Positions 10,886 through 20,729 of a stretch of DNA of 64,000 bases are shown in pieces. Positions within the stretch are counted from its first letter, which is position 1. Every line of letters begins with the position of its first letter. The translations under genes and the position numbers were made by a program. Source of the stretch: Candidatus Limnocylindrales bacterium (GTDB lineage Bacteria > Desulfobacterota > Binatia > UBA1149 > CAITLU01); the NCBI GenBank assembly GCA_035571835.1, contig DATNBU010000029.1, positions 1 to 64,000 of the forward strand, read 5' to 3'. The notes beneath the pieces are model-generated. The model searched no databases. It saw only the letters and a list, made by a program, of their open reading frames with translations, and was not told the DNA's origin.

Positions 10886-11737
10886 TCAAGCATCGGTCTT
10901 GTCCTCGAGCGGCTCGTCCGCCACGTTCTTTTTCGCTCTCTTCGTCGAGCGTGTACGTTTTCGCGGGTGCGGCGATGGCGGCACCGCCGGGTTCTCCGGT
11001 TCATCCGGTGACACCAGCACGCCGGCTTCGATTCTGGCCAGCAGCACGCGCACCGCCTCTTCTGCCGCCATCTGCTCGGCGCTCTTGCGGTTGGCTCCTT
11101 CGCCGTGCGCGATGGTCTCGCCGCCGATGCGGATCGCGACCTCGAAATGCTTGGCGTGATCCGGGCCGCTCGTCGAAACCAGCGCGTAGCTCGGCGTGCA
11201 GTGGAAGCGTTCCTGCGTGAGCTCCTGGAGCTCGGTCTTCCAGTCGCCGCCGATCGGGTTCGCGGCAGCGATCTCTTCGGAGAACGTCGACTCGATCAGC
11301 GCGCGCGCGGCATCGTAGCCACCGTCGAGGAACACGGCCGCCACTACCGCTTCGTACGTGTCCGCGAGGATGTTGGCTTTCTTGCCGCCGCCGCTTCGCG
11401 CTTCGCCGCGGCCGAGCCGGATCCAGCGCCCGAGATCGAGCCTTGCCGCAGCGGTCGACAGGCCCTTGGCGCTGACGATGCTCGCGCGCATGCGCGTAAG
11501 GTCACCTTCGGCGCGCGCCGGATAGCGGCGCAGCAGGAACTCCGAAACCGCAAGGTCGAGGACCGCGTCGCCGAGGAACTCGAGCGTCTGGTTGCTCTCG
11601 AGAGCGCCTTCGGTCGCCGCCGAGCTGTGGACCAGAGCCTTTTCGAGCAGCGTCCGGTCGCGGAACGGATAGCGGATCAGAGTCTCGAGCGCATCGAGAT
11701 CAGCGGGTTCGATGTCGTTGTTTTTCTGCGCTTTCAC
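10886..11737 (-). CDS. rnc: ribonuclease III
   Basis: Double-stranded-RNA endonuclease that processes rRNA precursors and other structured RNA. The signature NQTLEFLGDAVLDL (about 49-62) and the second metal-site motif DTYEAVVAAVFLDGG (126-140) are intact; a double-stranded RNA-binding domain occupies about 163-235 (GANRKSAEQMAAEEA). The C-terminal ~45 residues form a Lys/Arg-rich extension (PHPRKRTRSTKRAKK) beyond the usual end. Start GTG 11737 overlaps the mtaB stop (GTGA); 283 residues. Confidence 0.95.
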   Translation of the reverse strand: MKAQKNNDIEPADLDALETLIRYPFRDRTLLEKALVHSSAATEGALESNQTLEFLGDAVLDLAVSEFLLRRYPARAEGDLTRMRASIVSAKGLSTAAARLDLGRWIRLGRGEARSGGGKKANILADTYEAVVAAVFLDGGYDAARALIESTFSEEIAAANPIGGDWKTELQELTQERFHCTPSYALVSTSGPDHAKHFEVAIRIGGETIAHGEGANRKSAEQMAAEEAVRVLLARIEAGVLVSPDEPENPAVPPSPHPRKRTRSTKRAKKNVADEPLEDKTDA

Positions 11738-13071
11738 AGAATCCTGCCATGCATCGCGGCGCCGGCATCGCCGCCGATGGCTGCCGGCGCTTCGGATTCG
11801 ACGCGGACCCTGCGAATGCTGCCGCGCAGATCGGCCGCGTCCGACGCACATGCGACCGGAACGTAGTGCTCGCTGTATCCCGTCCAGCGTCCGGTTGCGG
11901 GATCACGCGCGCCTTCGAACAGAACGTCGACTTCACGCCCGACGAAGCGCCGGCGGAAGCGCGCGCGCAGCTCGGCGTCGAGCTCGCGCATCCTCGTCGC
12001 GCGTCCGTGGACGAGCGCATCCGGCAGCGCATGCCACCGTTTGGCGGCCGACGTCGACGTGCGCTGCGAATACGGAAACACGTGCAGGTACGACAGCGCG
12101 AGATCGTCGGCTCTCCTCCAGGTCTCGTCGAACTCCGCTTCGCTTTCTTCCGGAAAGCCGGTCAGCAGATCCGTCCCGATCGCGAGATCGTCGCCGAGGC
12201 GCGCACGCGCGCGGTCGATCGCCGAGACGGCATCCGCCGCCGAATAGCGGCGCCGCATGCGCGTGAGCACACCGTCGTCGAGCGACTGCAGCGGCACGTG
12301 CACGTGCGGACAGAACTGTGTCCGGTCCGAGAGCACATCGAGAAGCCTCGGAGTGAGCTCGGGAGGATCGATCGAGCTTACGCGCACGCGCACCGCCGGC
12401 CGGCGCTCGGCGATGCACTCGAGCAGCCACGCAAGATCGCAAGGCGGATCGAGATCGGCGCCATATCCGCCGAGATGCACGCCGGTCAGAACGACTTCGC
12501 GAAAACCGCGCGCCGCCAGCCGCTCGATCTCGTCGAGAACGTCGCGCGCCGGAACGCTGCGGCTCCTGCCGCGGGCCACCGGCACGACGCAGAACGTGCA
12601 GAACAGGTCGCAGCCTTCCTGCACCTTGACGAATGCGCGGCTGCGGCCCGGAAAGCTCGCGATGCCGAGCGTCGCGACGGTATCCGCGCGCCGCAGATCG
12701 GAGACCGCGGAGCGCGAGGCAAGCTCGCCGGCGACCGCCTTCAGCAGATCGTCGACGCGTCCGAGGCCGACCACGTAGTCGACGCTGTCCAGCTTCGAGA
12801 CGGCCTCGGGGCTGACCTGGGCATAACAGCCGGTCATGATCACGCGTGCCGCCGGATTGTTGCGCCGCGCGCGGCGGCACAGCGCGCGCGAGTCGCGGTC
12901 GGCGCGATCGGTCACCGTGCAGGAGTTGACCACGTAGGCATCGGCAACGTCGTCAAAATCGACGCGCTGCCAGCCCATCGCAGCGATGCGCTGCTCGATC
13001 ACGGCGGTATCGTAGCGATTGACCTTGCAGCCGAGAGTGGTGATCGCAACGCGCATGCTGCCGGCCGTCAT
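11734..13071 (-). CDS. mtaB: tRNA t6A37 methylthiotransferase MtaB
   Basis: Radical-SAM methylthiotransferase expected to convert t6A37 to ms2t6A37 in tRNA. The N-terminal UPF0004 domain has its three cluster cysteines (Cys15 in TLGCKVNRYD, Cys51 in VNSCTVT, Cys82 in TGCYAQ); the radical-SAM triad is C154xxxC158xxC161 in EGCDLFCTFC. TDLLTGFPEESEAEF and a C-terminal TRAM-like region (about 380-445) complete the family layout. The TLGCKVN opening and missing MiaB features favour MtaB over MiaB or RimO. 445 residues; ATG 13071 overlaps the mnmA stop as ATGA. TsaE, needed for t6A itself, lies in the same run. Confidence 0.92.
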   Translation of the reverse strand: MTAGSMRVAITTLGCKVNRYDTAVIEQRIAAMGWQRVDFDDVADAYVVNSCTVTDRADRDSRALCRRARRNNPAARVIMTGCYAQVSPEAVSKLDSVDYVVGLGRVDDLLKAVAGELASRSAVSDLRRADTVATLGIASFPGRSRAFVKVQEGCDLFCTFCVVPVARGRSRSVPARDVLDEIERLAARGFREVVLTGVHLGGYGADLDPPCDLAWLLECIAERRPAVRVRVSSIDPPELTPRLLDVLSDRTQFCPHVHVPLQSLDDGVLTRMRRRYSAADAVSAIDRARARLGDDLAIGTDLLTGFPEESEAEFDETWRRADDLALSYLHVFPYSQRTSTSAAKRWHALPDALVHGRATRMRELDAELRARFRRRFVGREVDVLFEGARDPATGRWTGYSEHYVPVACASDAADLRGSIRRVRVESEAPAAIGGDAGAAMHGRIL

Positions 13072-14321
13072 CCGATCGGTCCGGCGCAGCCGGGCGCTAT
13101 CGGCGCCTCGTCTGCTTCGGCGCGCGCTGGCTCGCGACAGACACCGTCCGTGAGCGCAATCGATTCGCGGATCCAGCCGCCGCCGATCACTTCGTCGCCG
13201 CGATAGAAGACCGCGGCCTGGCCGGGCGTGACGGCTTCCTGCGCTTCGTCGAAGCGCAGCTCGATCGAAGCCGTCGCAGTTGCCGGAGCCGTTGTGGAAG
13301 CGATTGCCGCGGCGATCGACGAAGCATCCGAGCGCACGAGCGTCGACTCGACGCCGCGATGCCGGTAGCGGATCCGCACCGTCATCTTCGCGCCGACCGG
13401 TTCGGCTTCGCCCGACGTCCACACGACTCCGTCGGCGACGAGCCCCTGCCGCAGCAGATTCGGGCGCGTCGTGACGCGCACCGTAGCCGACGCGGCGTCC
13501 ACCGATTCCACGTACAGCGGCTCGTCGTGCGCAATGCCGAGCCCGCGGCGCTGGCCGACGGTGTAACGATGAATGCCGTCGTGCGCGCCCACCACAGCGC
13601 CGCTCGCATCGACGATGCTGCCTGCACGGATGCGGCCCGGTGCAGCCTTCTCGACGAACTCGGCATAGCGGCCGTCGGGCACGAAGCAGATCTCCTGGCT
13701 GTCGGGCTTGCCGGCCGTCGCGATGCCGCTGCGCGCCGCGAATTCGCGCACTTCGTTCTTGGTCATTTCGCCGACCGGAAACAGCGTGTGCGCGAGCTCC
13801 TGCTGGCCGAGCTCGAACAGGAAGTACGACTGGTCCTTTGCGCCGTCGCGGCCGGTGCGCAGCCGGTAGCGTGCGCCGTCGAAGTCGCGCCGCGCGTAAT
13901 GCCCCGTCGCGACCCACGACGCGCCGAGCTCGGCGGCGCGCCGGCGCAGCGCCGAGAACTTGATCGAGCGGTTGCACAGGATGCACGGGCTCGGCGTGCG
14001 GCCCGCGAGGTACTCCTCGACGAACGGCCGGATTACGTCGCGCGCGAACGCTTCGCGCATGTCGAAGACGAAATGCGGCACGCCGAGCGCATCGGCAACG
14101 CGCGCCGCGTCCTGGAAATCCTCGAGGCTGCAGCAGCCTTTGGAAACTCCGTCCTTGCGCTCTTCGGCGAGGCGGAGCGAGATTCCGACGACCTCGTAGC
14201 CGTCGAGCGCGAGCATGGCTGCCGCGACCGAGCTGTCGACGCCGCCGCTCATCGCGACCACGATGCGGGCGCCGCGCGGCGGCATCGCGCCGGACGCGAG
14301 TGTCGAAGCGGCGCCGCTCAT
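13068..14321 (-). CDS. mnmA: tRNA-specific 2-thiouridylase MnmA
   Basis: Thiolates U34 of Lys, Glu and Gln tRNAs using persulfide sulfur. PP-loop AMSGGVDSS at about 23-31; catalytic cysteines Cys116 in ILCNRSIKF and Cys212 in QEICFVPDG; ATGHYAR and DQSYFLF are intact. 417 residues, longer than usual (about 360) because of a low-complexity Ser/Ala/Thr stretch near 345-360 and a C-terminal tail (EPARAEADEAP). The stop and start overlap its neighbours by four bases on both sides. It directly follows a cysteine desulfurase, its natural sulfur source. Confidence 0.95.
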   Translation of the reverse strand: MSGAASTLASGAMPPRGARIVVAMSGGVDSSVAAAMLALDGYEVVGISLRLAEERKDGVSKGCCSLEDFQDAARVADALGVPHFVFDMREAFARDVIRPFVEEYLAGRTPSPCILCNRSIKFSALRRRAAELGASWVATGHYARRDFDGARYRLRTGRDGAKDQSYFLFELGQQELAHTLFPVGEMTKNEVREFAARSGIATAGKPDSQEICFVPDGRYAEFVEKAAPGRIRAGSIVDASGAVVGAHDGIHRYTVGQRRGLGIAHDEPLYVESVDAASATVRVTTRPNLLRQGLVADGVVWTSGEAEPVGAKMTVRIRYRHRGVESTLVRSDASSIAAAIASTTAPATATASIELRFDEAQEAVTPGQAAVFYRGDEVIGGGWIRESIALTDGVCREPARAEADEAPIAPGCAGPIG

Positions 14322-15457
14322 GCAGCTTCTCTCGCGCGTGCGACCACGGCAACGATTGCGTCCGTCAGCGCGTCGGCGTCCTCACTGCGCGTCTTCCATC
14401 CCGAAGACAGCCGCAGCACGCCGCCGTGCCAGCGCGAATCGAGGCCGAGCGCACGCATCACGTGCGACGGCTCGGTCGAGCCGGCAGCGCAGGCCGAACC
14501 GGCTGACACGCAGAAACCGGCAAGGTCGAGCGCCGCGATCAGCGTGTCGGCGGCAAGATCGCCGACAGCGATCGTCAGCGTATTGGGGAGCCCGCTCTCC
14601 GGCGTGATGCGAAGGATGTCCGGCATCGCCGACGCGAGCCGGCTCCAGATCCGTTCGCGCAGCGTGCGAAGCCGGTCGCCATCGGATGCGCGAGTCTCGA
14701 GGGCGGCGCGCGCGGCGGCGCCCATCGCGGCAATCCCCGGAACGTTCGGCGTGCCGGCGCGCAGCGACCATTCCTGCGGACCGCCGGTCAGCAGCGGACG
14801 CAGCACGCGCCGCAGCCGTTCCGAAATAAACAGCGCGCCGATTCCCGGCGGCGCGCCGAACTTGTGACCCGACATCGACAGCGCATCGATGCGGTCGTCG
14901 AATCGGATCGGCAGGCGGCCGGCGGCCTGCGCCGCGTCGAGGTGCACGAACGCGTGCGGCGGACATGCGCGCACGAGCGCATCCACGTCGAGGATCGCAC
15001 CGGTCTCGCCGTTGGCAAGGCCGAGGCAGACGAGAAATGCGCCGCCGGATTCCGTAAGTGCGGCAAGCGGCGAGAAATCGATCGACGAGTCCGGCCGCAC
15101 GTCGAGCCGCACCACCGGCTGGCCCTGGCGCTCGAGGTCCTCGGCGGTCGCGATCACCGAATGATGCTCCACGCGCGAGATCACGATCGGCGCGAGCGGA
15201 TTGGCGGCGGCGAACGCACGCAGCACGGTGTTGTTGGACTCGGTGGCACCGGACGTAAATACGACGTCGCGCGAGACCGCGCCGTCGGCCAGCGCCGCAA
15301 CGTCGCGGCGGGCGTCCTCGAGCGCAATTCGCGCGCGGCGCCCGAGCACGTGCATGCTCGACGGATTGCCGCCGCCGCCGTCGATCCACGCGCGCAGCGC
15401 TTCGGCCGCCTCCGGCCGGAGGAGGCTGCTCGCGTTGTAGTCGAAGTATCCGTGCAT
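14318..15457 (-). CDS. cysteine desulfurase (IscS/NifS family)
   Basis: PLP enzyme that takes sulfur from cysteine as an enzyme persulfide. The opening YFDYNASSLL, the PLP region TSGATESNN, VEHHS (His99), HLDAAQAAG, Lys199 in SMSGHKFGAP and the mobile catalytic Cys323 in SAGSACAAGS are visible. 379 residues. The sequence around the catalytic Cys resembles the shorter-loop NifS/IscS-like enzymes that often sit next to mnmA, so a dedicated donor for MnmA is likely; whether it also feeds Fe-S assembly (for example MtaB) cannot be told. No IscU or IscA gene is adjacent. Confidence 0.92.
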   Translation of the reverse strand: MHGYFDYNASSLLRPEAAEALRAWIDGGGGNPSSMHVLGRRARIALEDARRDVAALADGAVSRDVVFTSGATESNNTVLRAFAAANPLAPIVISRVEHHSVIATAEDLERQGQPVVRLDVRPDSSIDFSPLAALTESGGAFLVCLGLANGETGAILDVDALVRACPPHAFVHLDAAQAAGRLPIRFDDRIDALSMSGHKFGAPPGIGALFISERLRRVLRPLLTGGPQEWSLRAGTPNVPGIAAMGAAARAALETRASDGDRLRTLRERIWSRLASAMPDILRITPESGLPNTLTIAVGDLAADTLIAALDLAGFCVSAGSACAAGSTEPSHVMRALGLDSRWHGGVLRLSSGWKTRSEDADALTDAIVAVVARAREAA

Positions 15458-15475
15458 GAGCCGACCCGGGCGCCG

Positions 15476-17218
15476 TCAGTCCTTGCGCCGAATCGAGCTC
15501 GACGCGGCCGCCGACTTGCGGCGCGAAGCCGCGCGCTCTTCCTGACTCAGCAGGAAGTAGACGAAGCTGTCGACGAGCGCCTGCCAGCTGGCCTCGACGA
15601 CGTTGTGGGAAACGCCGACGGTCCCCCAGCGACGCGTACCGTCGCCGGATTCGATCAGCACGCGCACGCGGCTTTCGGTGCCGTTGGTGCCGTCGAGCAC
15701 GCGCACCTTGTAGTCGTGCAGATGGATCTTCTCGATGCCGGGATAGAACTTGGTGAGCGCCTTTCGCAGCGCGAGGTCGAGGGCATTGACGGGCCCGTTG
15801 CCCTCCGCCGCCGTGTGCTCGACGGCCCCGTCCGGCCCTTCGAGCATCACCGTTGCCTCGCAGCGCGTATGGCCGTCTTCCGAGCGCTTCTCGTCGGTGA
15901 CGCGAAAGCCGAGCAGCCGGAAGAAGCGCTGGAACGGGTCGAGGTTGCGGCGCATCAGCAGCTCGAACGACGCGTCGGCGCCTTCGAACTGGAAACCGCT
16001 GTATTCGAGCTCCTTCAGATGCGACAGCAGCGAGGCGAGCTCGTCGTGACGGCCGGCGACGTCGATGCCGAACTGCTCGGCTTTGTGCATGACGTTGCTG
16101 CGTCCAGACAGGTCCGACACCAGCACGCGCTGCTCGTTGCCGACGACGGTCGGGTCGATGTGCTCGTACGTGACCGCGTTCTTGCGCACGGCCGCCACGT
16201 GAAGGCCGCCCTTGTGCGCGAACGCCGAGCGGCCGACGTACGGCAGGCGCCGTTCGAGCTCCACGTTGGCGAGCTCGGCGCAGAACCGCGAAACCTCGGT
16301 CACCCTGGCCAGTTGCTGCGGCGAGACGCAGCGGTAGCCCATCTTGATCTGCAGGTTCGGAACGACCGTGCACAGGTTCGCGTTGCCGCAGCGCTCGCCG
16401 AATCCGTTGATCGTTCCCTGCACCTGCGACGCTCCGGCCTCGATCGATGCCAGCGAGTTCGCAACCGCGAGCCCCGAATCATTGTGGCAGTGGATTCCGA
16501 TCGGGACGCCGAGCGCGCCCACTTCGCGCGTTGCGGCAGCGACGTCGCGCGGCAGCGAGCCGCCGCGCGTGTCGCACAGGCACAGCAGGTCGACGCCGGC
16601 GTCGACGGCAGCCTCGAGGCACTGCATCGCGTAGTCGTGGTTGGCGGCGTAGCCGTCGAAGAAATGCTCGGCGTCGAGGATGACGCGGTCGGTCCGTTCT
16701 TTCAGGTAGGCGATCGACTTCGAGATCAGCTCTAGGTTCTCGTCGAGCTCGATGCGAAGGTCCTCGTGGACGTGCAGATCCCAGGTCTTGGCGACGATCG
16801 TGACGACCGGCGTTTCGGCGGCGAGCAGCGCCTTCATGTTCGCGTCGTCGGCCGGATCGGTGCCCGGACGGATCGTCGAGCCGAACGCCGCGATCTTCGC
16901 TCGCGAAAGCTTGACGCCGCGGATCAGCTCGAAGAACGCGGCGTCGCGCGGGTTGGAGCCCGGCCACCCGCCTTCGATCACGGAGACGCCGAACTCATCG
17001 AGCTTGCGGGCAACGGCGACCTTGTCGTCGACGGTGTAGCTGACGCCCTCGCCCTGGGTGCCGTCGCGAAGCGTGGTGTCGTAGATCTCGATGATGCGGT
17101 CGCCGGTCGGCTCCTGACCGACGGACGACGGCATCGGCGCACCGGCGGGCGCATGCCTCGCACCAAGGCGATCTCCGGCCACCGCCCGAGGACGGCTCGT
17201 TGGACGCTTACCGCTCAA
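15476..17218 (-). CDS. cimA: (R)-citramalate synthase
   Basis: Condenses pyruvate and acetyl-CoA to citramalate, the threonine-independent entry to isoleucine. The HMGL-type barrel begins EIYDTTLRDGTQGEGVS and contains IHCHNDSGLAVANSLA; the C-terminal LeuA-type allosteric domain (about 440-560) contains GPVNALDLALRKAL. The pattern matches the longer CimA type rather than 2-isopropylmalate synthase. TTG 17218 gives 580 residues with GGAG about 10 bases upstream; ATG 17134 gives a 552-residue form starting nearer the conserved domain, so the Arg-rich first 28 residues are uncertain. It begins one base after the lysC stop. Confidence 0.9.
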   Translation of the reverse strand: MSGKRPTSRPRAVAGDRLGARHAPAGAPMPSSVGQEPTGDRIIEIYDTTLRDGTQGEGVSYTVDDKVAVARKLDEFGVSVIEGGWPGSNPRDAAFFELIRGVKLSRAKIAAFGSTIRPGTDPADDANMKALLAAETPVVTIVAKTWDLHVHEDLRIELDENLELISKSIAYLKERTDRVILDAEHFFDGYAANHDYAMQCLEAAVDAGVDLLCLCDTRGGSLPRDVAAATREVGALGVPIGIHCHNDSGLAVANSLASIEAGASQVQGTINGFGERCGNANLCTVVPNLQIKMGYRCVSPQQLARVTEVSRFCAELANVELERRLPYVGRSAFAHKGGLHVAAVRKNAVTYEHIDPTVVGNEQRVLVSDLSGRSNVMHKAEQFGIDVAGRHDELASLLSHLKELEYSGFQFEGADASFELLMRRNLDPFQRFFRLLGFRVTDEKRSEDGHTRCEATVMLEGPDGAVEHTAAEGNGPVNALDLALRKALTKFYPGIEKIHLHDYKVRVLDGTNGTESRVRVLIESGDGTRRWGTVGVSHNVVEASWQALVDSFVYFLLSQEERAASRRKSAAASSSIRRKD

Positions 17219-17219
17219 G

Positions 17220-18479
17220 TCACGCGATCTCCTGAAGGGCCTTGGCGTCGGGGCCGAGGAAGGCGGCGTGGAGGGCGCGGACGGCGGCGTCGATCTGGGC
17301 GTTGTCGACGACCACCGAGATCTTGATCTCCGACGTCGAGATCATGCGGATGTTGATCTTCTCGCGTGCGAGCACTTCGAACATGCGCGCGGCGACGCCG
17401 GCATGATTGCGCATGCCGAGCCCGACCACCGAAACCTTGCCGAGGCCCGAATGCGTGTTCACTCCGCGCGCGCCGATCTTCGCGGCGACTTTTTCGGCAA
17501 CGGCGCGCGTGGCCGATGCGTCGGCTTCGGCAACCGTGAACGTCACGTCCGTATGCCCGTCGGTGCCGACGTTCTGCACGATCATGTCGATGACGACCGA
17601 CGCCTCCGCCAGCGGCACGAAGATCGACGCCGCGAGCCCCGGCGAATCCGGCACGCCTTCGACCGTGACCTGCGCCTGGTCGCGTTCGAATGCGACACCG
17701 GAGACGAGAATCTCTTCCATGCTTCCTTCCTCAGGGACCACCCAGGTTCCCTCCACATCGTTGAAGCTCGAGCGCACGTGCACCGGAACCTGGTAACGCT
17801 TGGCAAACTCGACCGAACGGATCTGCAGAACTTTGGCGCCGAGGCTCGCCAGCTCGAGCATCTCGTCGTACGAAATCCGCTCGAGCTTGCGCGCGTCGTT
17901 GCAGACGCGCGGGTCGGTCGTGTAGACGCCGTCCACGTCGGTCAGAATCTCGCAGACATCGGCGTGAATGGCAGCCGCAATTGCGACGCCCGTCGTGTCG
18001 GAGCCCCCGCGGCCGAGGGTCGTGATGTTGGCGTCGTCGTCGACGCCCTGGAACCCGGCGACGACCGCGACGCAGTTCTCGGCAAATGCCCGTTCGATGC
18101 GCGACACGTCGATCGAGCGGATGCGCGCGCGTCCGAACGACGAATCGGTCTGGATGCGCACCTGGTGGCCGAGCAGCGAGATCGCCGGCACGCCGAGGTC
18201 GTTCAGCGCCATCGCGAGCATCGCGCACGAGACCTGCTCGCCGGTCGACACCATCGAATCGAGCTCGCGCGCATTGGGTGCAGGCGATACGGCCCGGCCC
18301 AGGGCCAGCAGCCGGTTGGTCTCGCCGGACATGGCCGAGGCCACAACGGCGATCTCGTGGCCCTCGTCGTAGCTGCGCTTGATGCGCCGGGCGACCGAAC
18401 GGATGCGGTCGGCGTCGGCAACCGACGTGCCGCCGTATTTCTGGACGATGCGGATCCTTTTCGACATTCCGTTCGACAT
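17220..18479 (-). CDS. lysC: aspartate kinase
   Basis: Phosphorylates aspartate, first step toward lysine, threonine and methionine. KYGGTSV lies near the N-terminus; [36 protein letters not shown] and [15 protein letters not shown] mark the kinase domain; two ACT domains follow from about residue 270, consistent with feedback control. 419 residues from ATG 18479. A second ATG four codons later (18467) is created by a perfect 12-base tandem duplication across the start, so either could be used. Directly upstream of cimA, giving a branched-chain/aspartate-family pair. Confidence 0.95.
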   Translation of the reverse strand: MSNGMSKRIRIVQKYGGTSVADADRIRSVARRIKRSYDEGHEIAVVASAMSGETNRLLALGRAVSPAPNARELDSMVSTGEQVSCAMLAMALNDLGVPAISLLGHQVRIQTDSSFGRARIRSIDVSRIERAFAENCVAVVAGFQGVDDDANITTLGRGGSDTTGVAIAAAIHADVCEILTDVDGVYTTDPRVCNDARKLERISYDEMLELASLGAKVLQIRSVEFAKRYQVPVHVRSSFNDVEGTWVVPEEGSMEEILVSGVAFERDQAQVTVEGVPDSPGLAASIFVPLAEASVVIDMIVQNVGTDGHTDVTFTVAEADASATRAVAEKVAAKIGARGVNTHSGLGKVSVVGLGMRNHAGVAARMFEVLAREKINIRMISTSEIKISVVVDNAQIDAAVRALHAAFLGPDAKALQEIA

Positions 18480-18483
18480 TCCG
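18460..18483. repeat. perfect 12-bp tandem duplication at the lysC start
   Basis: TTCGACATTCCG occurs twice without interruption (18460-18471 and 18472-18483). On the coding strand each copy supplies an ATG preceded by CGGA, so the gene has two equivalent in-frame starts and an N-terminus MSNGMSKR. Confidence 0.85.
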
Positions 18484-18529
18484 GGCCTTCGGCGAGGCGC
18501 CTGGGCTACTTGATCAGTTGGTGAGGGAA

Positions 18530-19051
18530 TCAGCCGGAGAAGCGGCGCCACGCCGCATCCAGTCCGGGACCCCTGAAATCCAGGTGAATCGACCTAACAT
18601 CGCCGGATTCGACGACGAGTTCAACGCTGACCAGACGCTCCGGCTCGGCCCCGTGCGCCCTTGCGTAGTACGGCCACCATTCGACGAGCGTGACTGCGTC
18701 GCTCGCGAGCGCTGCATCGAGGCCGATACTCTCGAATGCGAGCTCGGCCATCTCAGGGGGAACATCCGCAAAGCGGTAGAGGTCTGCGTGAATGAACGGA
18801 ATACGGCCTTCGCTGTAGTCGACCAGATAGACGAACGTGGGGCTCGCAACATCGACCGGGTTGACGCCGAGCCCCGAGGCGACCCCGCGCGCAAAGACCG
18901 TCTTGCCGGCTCCGAGAGGTCCCGTGAGCGCGATCGCAGTGCCCGGCGGAAGCTCGGCGGCGAGGCGCCGGCCGACGCCTTCGGTCTGGCCCTCGCTTGC
19001 CGAAGAGACGGTGGCCCGGCGGGCGGTCATGGGCTTGGCGTGTTCGCTCAT
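18530..19051 (-). CDS. tsaE: tRNA t6A biosynthesis ATPase TsaE
   Basis: ATPase partner of TsaB/TsaD in making threonylcarbamoyl-adenosine at position 37 of ANN-decoding tRNAs. Walker A GPLGAGKT (44-51), [10 protein letters not shown], the HADLYR motif and LVEWWPYY match the family; 173 residues is within the normal range. ATG 19051 is chosen since conservation starts about 12 residues later. It lies 19 bases after the nnr stop. TsaB and TsaD are not in the window. Confidence 0.93.
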   Translation of the reverse strand: MSEHAKPMTARRATVSSASEGQTEGVGRRLAAELPPGTAIALTGPLGAGKTVFARGVASGLGVNPVDVASPTFVYLVDYSEGRIPFIHADLYRFADVPPEMAELAFESIGLDAALASDAVTLVEWWPYYARAHGAEPERLVSVELVVESGDVRSIHLDFRGPGLDAAWRRFSG

Positions 19052-19070
19052 CGCGGTTCTACCGCCGGCA

Positions 19071-20729
19071 CTAGCGCGGCATCCGGGAGGCGAGCTCGAA
19101 CGGCACGCGGTCGGCGAGCTCGCTCGCCAGAAAACCCGGGCCTGTCGTGCTCTCCAGATGATCGCCGGCGGCGCCGTGCACATGGACCGCAAGGCACGCG
19201 CGCTCGAACGGATCGAGCCAGTCGCGGGCCGCTGCGCCCGCCGTCGGTGAGGCCGCTTCGGCTTCGGTGCGGCGCGCGGCCAGCGCTCCGCACACGCCCG
19301 ACAGCACGTCACCCATCCCTGCGCATGCCATGCCCGGGTTGCCGGACAGGTTGAACGCGATGCGCGCATTGTCGCAGACGATCGTAGCCGCGCCTTTGAG
19401 AACGACGATGACTCCCAGCTCTTTCGCAAGGCTGCGCGCCGTGACGTCGCGCGCTTGTTGAACGTCGGCCGACGACATTCCGGTGAGCCGGCCCATCTCG
19501 CCGGGATGCGGCGTGAGCACAGCCGCCGGCGCGCCGGCTGCAATGCGTGCGGCGAACACTCCGTCGCGACGCGCCTTGCTCCAGCCGGCAACGATCGTGA
19601 GCGCATCCGCATCGAGAATCAGCGGAACTGGAAGACTCGCGAGCCTTTCGACGGCCGCACTGGCGCCGGCCCCGGTGCCGAGGCCCGGACCGATGACGAT
19701 CGCATCGGCGGCGGCCGCCGCAGCCGTCAGCACGTCGATGCCGGCGCAGTCGATCTGCCCGGCGTCATCGGCCGCGACCATGGTTGTCATTGCCTCCGGC
19801 AGCACTTGCGAGACAGCAGCCTGCACCTCGGCCACGGACGCGACCGTGACGAGACCCGCACCGGCGCGGAGCGCGCCGCGCGCGGCCAGCACTGCGGCTC
19901 CGGTCTTGCCGAGGCTGCCGGCGACGATCAGCACGTGGCCGCGCGTGCCCTTGTGCGACCGGCGCGCGAGCCTCGGCCAGCAGCCCGCGGTCGTCGCATC
20001 GTCGATCACAGTTGCCGACATTTCGAGCCCCGCCGCGGAAGGCGGAAGCAACCCGATCTCGGCGACGCTGACCCGACCGGCATAGTCGGGGCCTTCGGCG
20101 AGGAAGAGCCCCAGCTTCGCGGCGCCGAGCGCGAGCGTTGCGCGGGCCCGCACGGCAATCCCGAGCGGACGTCCCTTGTTGCTGCATAGTCCCGATGGAA
20201 TGTCTGCAGAAATCACAGGGATCGAGCTTTCGTTGATGCAGTGGATGAGATCTGCGTCGGCGCCTTCGACAGGGCGCGTGAGGCCCGTTCCGTAGAGCGC
20301 ATCCAGGATCAGCTCGAAGCCGGACGCACTGCCCGCTCGCATCAGATCGACGGCGTCCTGGCGGCCTATGCACTGGCCGCCGGCCCGGTTCCATGCGGCC
20401 AGATTCGTCACGGCGTCCGGGCTGCTCGGCCCCGCGCCGAGCGCAACGCGGCAGTTCCACCCGGCTGCCTGCAGGAGGCGCGCGACCACGAACCCGTCCC
20501 CTCCGTTGTTGCCGGGGCCGGCAAGGATCAGCAGACCGCGCTGCCTGCCGCGTGACGAAGCCGAAGACGACAGGCCGCAGTCGCGAGCCTCGGCGACGAA
20601 CTTCGCGAGCGCCGCGCCCGCAGCCTCCATCAGATTCAGCGACGGCGTGCCCGCAGCGATGGTGCGCGCGTCGAGCTCGCGCACCGCCTCGCGTCCGAGC
20701 ACCCACGCCGACGCCGCGTCGAGATTCAC
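19071..20729 (-). CDS. nnr: bifunctional NAD(P)H-hydrate epimerase / ADP-dependent dehydratase
   Basis: Repairs hydrated NAD(P)H. The N-terminal YjeF_N epimerase half has GPGNNGGDGFVVARLL and DALYGTGLTRPVEG; the C-terminal kinase-like dehydratase half has HKGTRGHVLIVAGS, LTPHPGEMGRL, GNPGMACAGMGDVLSG and HGAAGD. 552 residues from GTG 20729, whose GTGA overlaps the pdxJ stop. The epimerase half carries a small insertion (LSSSASSRGRQRG) before the glycine-rich loop. In Geobacter-like genomes an acpS gene often lies between pdxJ and nnr; here it is absent. Confidence 0.94.
   Translation of the reverse strand: MNLDAASAWVLGREAVRELDARTIAAGTPSLNLMEAAGAALAKFVAEARDCGLSSSASSRGRQRGLLILAGPGNNGGDGFVVARLLQAAGWNCRVALGAGPSSPDAVTNLAAWNRAGGQCIGRQDAVDLMRAGSASGFELILDALYGTGLTRPVEGADADLIHCINESSIPVISADIPSGLCSNKGRPLGIAVRARATLALGAAKLGLFLAEGPDYAGRVSVAEIGLLPPSAAGLEMSATVIDDATTAGCWPRLARRSHKGTRGHVLIVAGSLGKTGAAVLAARGALRAGAGLVTVASVAEVQAAVSQVLPEAMTTMVAADDAGQIDCAGIDVLTAAAAAADAIVIGPGLGTGAGASAAVERLASLPVPLILDADALTIVAGWSKARRDGVFAARIAAGAPAAVLTPHPGEMGRLTGMSSADVQQARDVTARSLAKELGVIVVLKGAATIVCDNARIAFNLSGNPGMACAGMGDVLSGVCGALAARRTEAEAASPTAGAAARDWLDPFERACLAVHVHGAAGDHLESTTGPGFLASELADRVPFELASRMPR

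Noticed and set aside
9951-10889. An in-frame extension of der over the era gene
   Set aside because: The extension is the antiphase reading of era. The GTG at 9950 overlapping the era stop gives a standard Der length.
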